DNA from: Anthopleura xanthogrammica
Taxonomy: Eukaryota; Cnidaria; Anthozoa; Actiniaria; Actiniidae
Direction: 5' to 3'
Length of the DNA stretch: 64,000 nucleotides
Assembly (NCBI GenBank): GCA_964019055.1
Contig: OZ025222.1
Coordinates: 2,619,746-2,683,745, forward strand
Each line of letters opens with the position of its first letter. The stretch's first letter is position 1. This document shows positions 55,673-64,000 of this stretch, one piece after another. The notes beneath the pieces are model-generated. The model saw nothing but the letters and a program-made list of their open reading frames with translations. It made no database searches and had not been told where the DNA came from. Made by a program: the position numbers and the translations under genes.

Positions 55673-58600
55673 ATGAAGACTCTCATGGTATTGTTGATTG
55701 TTGTGATCTCCCTGATCATGATCCAAGGTACATTATTGTTATCTATTTATTTTTTTGTGTCTTGGCTGTAAATATGCCTCAGAATCCGGGGGGGGACTCC
55801 CATATATATCATATAGAAGGGCGCGCGAAAATGCTCGTCGAAAATTTTGAAAATGACATCTAAAAGGTACCAAAGTTCTCTTTCTCGTAGCCATAACAAT
55901 CGCAAGTTTCACCCCTAAATGGTACCAAATATTGAAAACGGTACGACGAGCATCCTCGCCCCTTTCAATGACAATGACAATGACAATGACAATTTACATT
56001 GGAGTTTGTAACCAATACAATATAGTATAACATAATAATGGATAATACATAATATCAGCGATCACAGCCAGTTGAACTATGTCTTTTTCCTTTTTGCGAA
56101 GCATTCATGAACGAATTTTGCAGCAATTCTACAATCAATTCAGTTAAACATACTTAATATATACAGTAAACTCTCTCAATGCGGACACCCCTGTAAGGCG
56201 GACACCTGTCTAAGGCGGACACCTTTGCCTGGTCCCGGCTGAATTGCCATATATTCTCTGTAATGAAACTCCTTCTAAGGCGGACACCTCTCTAAAGCGG
56301 ACAGCGGACACTTTTCCGGTGTAAATTAGGTCGGAAATACCCCTCAAAACTTGGAATTAAACATACTGTATTACCAATTAAACATTGGTTTCAATTATAT
56401 TTTGCCGCGTTTACACCAATTTCAAGATGGCGGACGAAACCGTGAAGTGACTTGTTTGTCTGTCTGACTGTCTGTCTGTCTGTCCATTCTTCCTTGTTTC
56501 AAGGTGTCTGTCTGCTGTCTGTCTGTCTGTCTGTCCTGCCTATATGTGTCTGACTGTGTTTTCACTGAATACTTATTCAGTGGTCTGTAACTGATGTATT
56601 TTTTTCTCTAACCAATTATCAGTTGATGGTTTCCCTTATGATGAGGAAAACATCCTTGGGGAGAAGATGGATCCGATCAGAAAAATCCTTCACAGTGAGT
56701 GCAAGTTGATTGATTAAATATTCACACTAGCTTTTGTACCTCCCACTATTCGTGCATTCACACTTTGGTACCTCCTACCCTTCCTGCCCTCACACATTCA
56801 TACCTCCCACCCTTCCTGCCCTCACACATTCATACCTCCCACCCTTCCTGCCCTCACACATTCATACCTCCCACCCTTCCTGCCCTCACACATTGGTACT
56901 TTCCACCCTTCCTGCCCTAACACATTCATACCTCCCACCCTTCCTGTCTTCACACATTCATACCTCCCACCCTTCCTGCCCTCACACATTCATACCTCCC
57001 ACCTTTCCTGCCCTCACACATTGGTACTTTCCACCCTTCCTGCCCTAACACATTCATACCTCCCACCCTTCCTGTCTTCACACATTCATACCTCCCACCC
57101 TTCCTGCCCTCACACATTCATACCTCCTACCCTTCCTGCCCTCACACATTCATACCTCCCACCCTTCCTGCCCTCACACATTGGTACCTTCCGCCCTTCC
57201 TGCCCTCACACATTCATACCTTCCACCCTTCCTGTCTTCACACATTCATACCTCCCACCCTTCCTGCCCTCACACATTCATACCTCCCACCCTTCCTGCC
57301 CTCACACATTCATACCTCCCACCCTTCCTGCCCTCACACATTCATACCTCCCACCCTTCCTGCCCTCACACATTCATACCTCCCAACCTTCCTGCCCTCA
57401 CACATTCATACCTTCCACCCTTCCTGTCTTCACACATTGGTACCTCCCACCCTTCCTGCCCTCACACATTGGTACCTCCCACCCTTCCTGCCTTCACACA
57501 TTGGTACCTTCCACCCTTCCTGCCTTCACACATTGGTACCTTCCACCCTTCCTGCCTTCACACATTGGTACCTCCCACCCTTCCTGCCCTCACACATTGG
57601 TACCTTCCACCCTTCCTGCCCTCACACATTGGTAATACGTACCTCCCACTCTTCCTGCCTTCACACATTGGTAATACGTACCTCCCACCCTTCCCGGATT
57701 TTTACTTTGGTACCTTCCACCGTTTTTTAACTTTTTTTTGCACCTTCCATCCTTCCTGGCTCTGTACTTTCCATCTTTCCTGGCATTTTTCATGATCGAT
57801 TTTCTGTCATTACACTTGCTTTTTGTAAGTCTTTTCTAAGGATTTCTATTGTATGACAGTTTGCTCCAACAAAAAGTTATATCCAGATGGATGTTGCAAG
57901 GATGGCAAAACAGACCCAAATATGGCCATGTGGGGTAAAGAAGGATACTCAAGAGACCAAGCCTGCGCATGTAAATATTGTTAGACAAAGGATATATATA
58001 ATGTCGTTAATGATCGCCATATTGAATTTTGACTTCCGGAGCTAATTTCTTTCTAATAGAGCTTTTAAGTGTGACGTCAATCTTATGGAAAAGCTACTTC
58101 CGGTTCCAAAACAAAGGTTCTATGAATTTTTTTTTTCTTTATTTTTCTTTATGACAGCATTCGTTATCCAAAGTTTCAGTTGGAAGTTAAATCATTGAGA
58201 ACGTTTTTGGCTTTATTTTAGCGGTATTTTTGAGCAGTTGTACCCGGAAATACGTCACAACTTAACAGCTCTATATATAGTTTATCTAGTTTCTTAGCTT
58301 GTTTCCTCTTCTCTCCCTCCTTACTTACATCTTCCTTGTCTCCTTCCTTATGCTTATATTTACTTACCTATGTTTCAGATGAAACGTGTACAGATTTTGG
58401 CCACGATAATTGTAAAACAAGGAAGGATGACTGTGACAACCCAGTTACCTATAAAAAATGCCCATTCACTTGCAAAAAGTGCACAAGTATGTTGAAGGCC
58501 AATTAAATGGCTAGAATCATTTATTTTTATGTTGTCATTCTTTATTCAAACCTAGCCAAAATTGGCATGGGCATATAACTCCTTAGCAGCCGGAAAACTT

Positions 58601-59397
58601 AAAACGGCTACTAAGGAGACTAATAACTTTTTGAGCTTAAGATTTTAGGACGAACAATTTTGAGATAAGGTGGTCACGTGACCCTGATCCTCACTGCCAT
58701 GAACCCCCAAAAAAATTGAATTAAAATGGGGTGGCGGTTATCATCTGTACGTACATAAAACATTTTATGGTATATTTTCACTTCTCCCTATAAGACGTAT
58801 ATGAATCTGCCCTAACACCTGAACTACCGTTGCTCATTAAGGGGATATTATGCAAAACAGGTCACGTGACCTGCTCGTTCAATCAAACATCGGCAAATAT
58901 ACGAGATTGAGTCGAGGGAGGGGTAGGTGCTGTGTGCTTTTTTGTTTTGGTTGTTTTGTTTCGGTTGTCGTTCTGATCTTCCTCCTCATTTAAGCTTCCT
59001 CTTAAGAATACCTTCGTTCGTTTATTCACTCATACATTCATTTATTCATTCAATCTATTCAGAGCACCATGTAAGTCTTAAAGATGAATGTGAAAAGACC
59101 CAAAACGCCCCACATGGCTGCTGTTGGAACGGTGAACCGGCAACTGGCCCAAATAACCAGGGCTGCATACGTAAGTGAAACTTTGTCTATTATTTCATTT
59201 AATTCGGTACCTATCCTACACGCCTTCTTAATATTGTTTACTAATCCCGTTGACTGCATATTCCTTTAGCATGCCAAAATTTGAAGTCTCTGGCTATATG
59301 CAATATGTGGAAAGATGGTGAACCATGCAACAATGGAAGAATTGGAATCGCACCTTTCTTAGCGAAAAATTGCGCCAAACTCTGCGGCTTATGCTAA
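55673..59397 (+). CDS. Secreted Cys-rich protein with two ShK domains, about 193 aa
   Basis: Six coding exons: 55673-55727, 56623-56694, 57860-57970, 58379-58486, 59063-59170, 59270-59397. The sum is 582 nt with stop, all junctions phase 1. Exon 1 is a signal peptide (MKTLMVLLIVVISL). Exon 2 is a short acidic, cysteine-free linker that could be a propeptide. Exons 3 and 5 each encode a small module with a Gly-Cys-Cys motif; the second reads GCCWNGEPATGPNNQGC, similar to the Cys cassette of papilin-like proteins. Exons 4 and 6 each encode a six-Cys ShK domain with the typical C-x3-C-x2-C ending. ShK domains occur in sea-anemone potassium-channel toxins but also in many non-toxic secreted proteins. 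The channel-blocking Lys-Tyr pair is not obvious here, so toxicity should not be assumed. A venom, mucus or matrix role is equally possible. Confidence 0.85.
55728..56622. other. Intron 2 of the ShK gene
   Basis: Contains a CAATGA repeat (about 55965-55995), a GCGGACACC repeat remnant (56175-56310) and CTGT tetramers (56455-56540). No exon seen. Confidence 0.55.
56745..57720. repeat. 32-bp minisatellite, about 30 copies, in intron 3 of the ShK gene
   Basis: The unit reads CATTCATACCTCCCACCC then TTCCTGCCCTCACA. Variants swap TTCATACC for TTGGTACC or CTCCC for TTCC, and cluster in the last third. Because 32 is not a multiple of three and the unit lacks stops, all three plus frames stay open for hundreds of bases, giving false proteins of about 200 residues. 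Confidence 0.95.
58056..58275. mobile_element. Foldback MITE in intron 4 of the ShK gene
   Basis: Ends ATAGAGCTTTTAAGTGTGAC and ACTTAACAGCTCTAT are inverted. The interior has ACTTCCGG and CCCGGAAATACGTCA. A related copy at 61068-61475 is split by another element. Confidence 0.75.
58490..59062. other. Intron 5 of the ShK gene, no other feature
   Basis: No exon or clear repeat seen, apart from TTCATTCATTTATTC-type tetramers before the acceptor. Confidence 0.45.
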
Positions 59398-59453
59398 AAG
59401 GTCACAATTCCCTTACTCGACACAATCCGGACATGACAATATGATGCGAGAAA

Positions 59454-59477
59454 AATAAATAAATTTTAAAGAATAAA
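59454..59477 (+). terminator. Poly(A) signals of the ShK gene
   Basis: AATAAA at 59454-59459, an overlapping AATAAA at 59458-59463 and another at 59472-59477, about 57-80 bp past the TAA (59395-59397). Confidence 0.65.
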
Positions 59478-59479
59478 AC

Positions 59480-60496
59480 GTTAATAACCGTAAAGGTAAC
59501 CAGGCCTGGCATGACAGTGAGGTAGGGACTTGTGACATGACATCTTACAATGTTCCCCTTTGTCAAACACCAAGTAATACGAAAGTAATATGTATTAAGA
59601 AATTTAAAGTTAAATAAAAGTCAAAATGAAAAATGTGTCTTGAATTCCATTGCTTTTCGTTTGGATTCATTTTTTCCCACTTTTATTTCTTTAATACGTC
59701 ATTTCCTGAAAATCACTAGTAATTTTTGAGAAAAGGAGAAATAAACAAGAAAAAATCTACTACTTCTTGGGTGTTCTCAAAAAATGATTGTAGGCTATAA
59801 TATCTAGACCTTGAAAAGTGCTCACGTCTATTGGCCACTTTATCGGATAATAATTTGTTTTGCTAATTAGAATTAAATTCAAAACTTGCCCCAGTCCCTT
59901 GCTCGTTTTCAAAGTGGCCAATTCAAATAGAGCTATAGTGATGAAACTAATTTTGGGCTTTTTTTATCAGGGTTTGAGTACGGCATATTCCCTTATTTTT
60001 AAATTTGAAACTGCCTACAAATAGACCGAATTCCAATATGGCCGCCATTGACTTTCAGAAATAAAAACCTTATCTTGAAATATAAGCACCACCATCAGAA
60101 AGAACAAGCAGAAATATGTATTTTTAGAAAGTTTCATTGCTTAAAATAGAATTCAAGTGATGCTATTTGGAATCAAAATTACAGAGATTTGTATGTCGGT
60201 TCAGTGATCTGTTTCCTTGCTAGCCTCGTGGTGTTTTTCACATTTTTAAGATTCTCATAACTTCTCAAGAATTTAATATTTTTGTCTCAAACTTTCCAAC
60301 TTTGTTGATGTCATTCTAATCTATAATTCTAATGTAGTGGTCAACTAAAATATGAATTGCAAAAGCAAGTTCAAAGTCCAAAAAAAATCAAAATCAAATA
60401 AAAATACCAACAAGTCTCCGAGTGAAATATTCAAATTGTTTAAAATGTTAGAAAGAAGATGGTAAAGGATCTTTATTCATTGTGAAATTAAATTTC
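59480..60496. other. Intergenic, no gene seen
   Basis: AT-rich sequence with scattered A-rich tracts. No exon recognised. Confidence 0.4.
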
Positions 60497-60585
60497 AATA
60501 GACCCATTTCGAATATGGCGTCTATGACGTCAAACGAGGAGTCCAAGAATGTCCCGAGTGATAATGATTGTGTTTTGAAATCCAA
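60497..60585. mobile_element. Half copy of the CAATAGACCC foldback family
   Basis: CAATAGACCCATTTCGAATA, GGCGTCTATGACGTCAAAC and TGATTGTGTTTTGAAATCC match one arm of the element at 61089-61305. Confidence 0.75.
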
Positions 60586-61067
60586 TTTTCTTTTTTCTTT
60601 CACAAGACAGTAAACAATTAAAACAGTTTGTAATCAATTTTCCACGATCAGAGTTTTAAATTCCGAGGTATTCTAGCTAGTTTGTTCAGCTTGTGGGACA
60701 TAGCAACGGTAACTAAAGGAATGGGAACTATGAATTAACAAAGTATTTCATGATATCGGAATGACGTCATTACCACAGCGCTTGCGCAGAAATGATGCGT
60801 GTAGACTTCCAATCAAAAAGGAATTCTGAAAACTTATTCAGATTTATTAAGTTACTTCACATTTAAAAATAAAAGGAGATGTGATGTTTTGTACACAATT
60901 TACCTTATTTGTATCTGTAAAAGATGCGCGGAGAATGGTAATGATATTCATGAAAACGAGGCCAGTTCGTCAGGAGTAAAATTAAAACCAACAAAAATCA
61001 AAAGCAAACAAGCAAACAAAAACCAGTCGCTATCACCGAGATAGCAAAACGAATTTTCTAGATGATA

Positions 61068-61475
61068 TAGAGAATTTAAGTGTGACGTCAATAGACCCTT
61101 TTCGAATATGGCGTCTATGACGTCAAACAAGGAGGATGAGAATGTCCCGGATGATGTTGAAACCCAATGATTTCCACTAGCAGCAGCCGGGACTGGAATG
61201 CCCCGGATTTCAAAACACAATCATTATCACTCATAACATCCGGGACATGCTCGGACTCCTCGTTTGACGTCATAGACGCCATATTCGAAAAGGGTCTATT
61301 GCATTGAACAGTTCCGCTAAGGAATTTTTTTAGTTTTATTTCGTGACAGCAGTTTTTGTCCAATGTCCTAATGGTTCCAGGTGTTTGTTAAATGATTGTG
61401 AACATTTTTCGCTTTATTTGTAGCGGTTTTTTGGGGCAGTTACACCCGGAAATACCTCACAACTTAAAATTTCTA
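61068..61475. mobile_element. Nested foldback elements
   Basis: The outer element (61068-61475) is related to 58056-58275: it starts AGAGAATTTAAGTGTGACGT and ends near ACCTCACAACTTAAAATTTC. Inside it, 61089-61305 is a near-palindrome with ends CAATAGACCCTTTTCG and CGAAAAGGGTCTATTG and a GACGTCA motif in both arms. Confidence 0.8.
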
Positions 61476-61479
61476 TATT

Positions 61480-62257
61480 CTTGTTATGCAGCCATTCCCA
61501 TACTACAATGTTGTCCAGATAAATAGACATTTCGACTATTCCATATGCCACGTGTCTTATCAAATATTCGTTTCTCACACTAAATATGTTTTGTGCACGT
61601 GGAATTCACAGCTTCTGAGCCAATTAAGTTGAAGGAATGATGAGTACTTAATATGACCCGCGACATTTGGAATAGTCAAAACGTATATTTATCTAGACAA
61701 CATTAATGAAAATGGCTGTATTTAGAAAATTAAAAGAAAAGCACAAAAGCTTGATCGTAAGATTGCATGACAACTAGCCTCGTTTTGACGTACATCACCA
61801 TCATTTACTCGCATCTCTAAGAGATACGAATATGGGGTATCCCAATGGCAAATTTATTCGATAATCTAGAATGGAAAAAAAAATAACTACAGGAATGTCG
61901 TCGATGCGTGCATTTTTCCGCATAGTATCTGTGAATTACACAAAATATGAAGTTTCGCAAAAAGCAATGGGCTATTTTGGAATTCATATCTCTGTTTCTT
62001 AGCGTTATAAGTTTAGGCGTAATGTTTTCCCATTTCAGACCACGTGGCATTCTCTTGGGAATAAGATTCTATGTTTAAGTTGTATCCATATTCATGTGTC
62101 TTTGCCTAAATTGGAACCATTACGCCAAAGGTAAAAAAGCTTATAGTGAGTGTTTTTTTGGGTCGATTTCCATGATATATTATTATAGTTGTCTCATTGG
62201 GAAGAAATCAAGCAATTGCTGGAGTTCATGATCTATTGGCAAAGAAGGTTTACCCAT
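61480..62257. other. Intergenic, no gene seen
   Basis: A stretch at about 62000-62140 (CCCATTTCAGACCACGTGGC) is related to the foldback element at 14355-14560. Otherwise nothing recognisable. Confidence 0.45.
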
Positions 62258-63788
62258 AGAGCTATGAGATGTAGCAAAAGCAGGTATTTGCAATAATTCG
62301 AGGTGATTTTCCTCATAAAGTACCTACTCAAAGTAGTCTAGAGAGTATTCTGCGGGCAAAAGCATTAGACTATTTTAAACAATAGATCTAACTAAGGTTT
62401 ATCTAACATTTCCTGTTGTAAAAATCATTCAATCATTTGCAAATTTGGGTAAAAGTGAATTCTAGAAGCAAAATTCTACGGCAGTCATACACCCCTAAAT
62501 GTGAAAAATTTGTAAACTTCGTGACAATCTAATCAATGAACATTGTATTTCTTATTCTAAATCGCAAGAATAGTAAAATGCAGCCTTGAATAAAAAGGAA
62601 AAAAAGGGGGGGTTACTGTACTAAAAGACGAGCTATAAGCGACTAAATCCAATTTTTTGTTTTAAAAAATCCTGTCCGCGCGGGACTGGGTTCTAGTACT
62701 TTAAACCTCCACTTGAAACTTGTCAAATTTGTCTTTGTAATCTCCAGCTAAAGACCCCCCACGACCTATTTCCAATTGATTTTGGTACTAAAGATCTCAA
62801 ATCATTTTTTCATTGACTCATTTTTACAAATTTGCAAATTTGTTGTTTTCGAGACAAAAATGACAACGACCAAGTCAGGGAATGAAAATCCTTGCATGTT
62901 TCGAAAAATGTCCCATTTTACCCTAAACGTTCTATGAAATAACGAAATACTTTGTTAAGTTATAGAAAAGGATTCAACTGAATTAGGATATTGTTTAGAT
63001 AAATTATCAAAGCAACTCAAGTGGGAGAAAATGAGATGCAGGAAATGTTCTTTTTCATGTTATAACAACGATAATATCAGAATTTTTTGTAATAAGAATA
63101 TACTTTGGTATTCAGGAGCCACGGTACACGGCCAAATATTTGAGGACCTTTGTATTTCCATGGCAACCAGGTGCTCGTTATTACTGATTATGTTTCATTT
63201 TTTCCCTCAAATTTTTTTTAAGTTTGGTAAAATATCATAAATTTTTGCCAATTACCATATTGGTGAAAACAACAAGCGACAAACAACAATCCAAGACCAC
63301 CTGAAAACAATGAATCCGAAACAGTTGCAGCTTATCATTACAAAACGACTAAAATAATCGCGTCTAAATGATGAATAAGGAGTAAAATACAGTCGTCTTT
63401 GCCGTCTCGTGTTGTTGTTGTCTTACCTGGCAGTAATACAAGGGACATATATAACAACTATAAAACAAAAATCTAAAAGGTGAGGGACAGCACAACAGAG
63501 CGAGCCAGGCTCCAAATAAAGTGCACCAGTAGGATTATTATTATTATTTTTTTTTTATTTTTTTGCCTTAGTGTTCTATTTTAATATTAATAATAATAAT
63601 AATAATAATAATATTTGATACTTTTATTGCGCATTTTAACATTTAAGTAAATATTAGTCTTAGATTCGTAATATATTTTAGCTTTGTATATACTTATACT
63701 TATCTTTGTATTAGTTTTATTAGTTGTAATTTAGCAGGAGAACCCTTCTGTTAAGCACTTTTGAGTGATGTAGACATCCTCAATAAAG

Positions 63789-63831
<43 letters not shown>

Positions 63832-64000
63832 GTAACCATGGATCTCAGTCTTTTTGTATAAATAGAGATTGCTATATATTTATTTATTCTATCATTGTAC
63901 TGTGCTTGCCGACAAGGGCAGAATATTTAGAAATGACCAAAGTACCTCCCCTCCCACCCCTCCCTGAACATAATTCTGCATCCGCCCCTGCTCAATACTA
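62258..64000 (+). repeat. About 1.75-kb interspersed repeat, copy 2 (cut by window edge)
   Basis: Direct repeat of 47621-49363 with small indels (for example an extra GTAAACTTCGTGAC-like piece near 62512 and a missing piece near 63045). It has the same LINE-like tail with AATAAAGATTTATTATT and (ATT)n. The match still holds at the last base, so the repeat continues beyond the window. Confidence 0.85.

Noticed and set aside
56745..57720. Possible CRISPR-like array (regular 32-bp repeats)
   Set aside because: There are no unique spacers between repeats, and the context is a eukaryotic intron.
57021..57795. Two 204-codon frames that look like a Pro/His/Ser-rich protein
   Set aside because: Produced by the 32-bp minisatellite in an intron. 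The same peptide repeats in all three frames because the unit length is not a multiple of three.

Overview
The window is animal nuclear DNA: AT-rich, intron-dense, with GT-AG introns and many microsatellites and small foldback transposons. The protein content points to a cnidarian, most likely a stony coral or close anthozoan: secreted coadhesin-like matrix proteins built from F5/8 type C (discoidin), von Willebrand A (vWFA) and thrombospondin type-1 (TSP1) domains, plus a secreted ShK-domain protein. The organism call is an inference from domain content. No bacterial features, CRISPR array or rRNA were seen.

Layout. (1) 576-1985, plus strand: last exons of a vWFA-ending gene whose 5' part lies left of the window. 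(2) 4758-9596, minus strand: a complete nine-exon gene for a secreted protein of about 778 residues (signal peptide, a Cys-containing N-terminal domain, four F5/8C domains). (3) 13621-40803, minus strand: a 37-exon gene for a secreted protein of about 3,047 residues: signal peptide, the same N-terminal domain, two TSP1, one vWFA, fifteen consecutive F5/8C domains, and a C-terminal vWFA. I joined exons by hand. The splice phases agree at every junction and both complete models sum to a multiple of three (9,144 and 2,337 nt with stop). (4) 41050-54738: about 14 kb without a convincing gene, filled with polypyrimidine tracts, microsatellites, minisatellites, foldback elements and one copy of a 1.75-kb repeat. 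(5) 54739-59477, plus strand: a seven-exon gene (six coding) for a secreted Cys-rich protein of about 193 residues with two copies of a [GCC module + ShK] exon pair, a TATA box and poly(A) signals. (6) 59480-64000: intergenic, with nested foldback elements and a second copy of the 1.75-kb repeat cut by the window edge.

The three coadhesin-like loci form a young local cluster. Genes 2 and 3 share near-identical signal peptide and N-terminal exons. Tandem blocks of about 1.2 kb inside both are nearly identical even in introns, and the vWFA tail of gene 3 is repeated in inverted orientation at the left edge. The products are expected outside the cell as adhesive or matrix proteins, with F5/8C domains binding glycans or lipids, vWFA and TSP1 binding proteins and glycosaminoglycans. 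The ShK gene is a separate neighbour with no sign of co-regulation.
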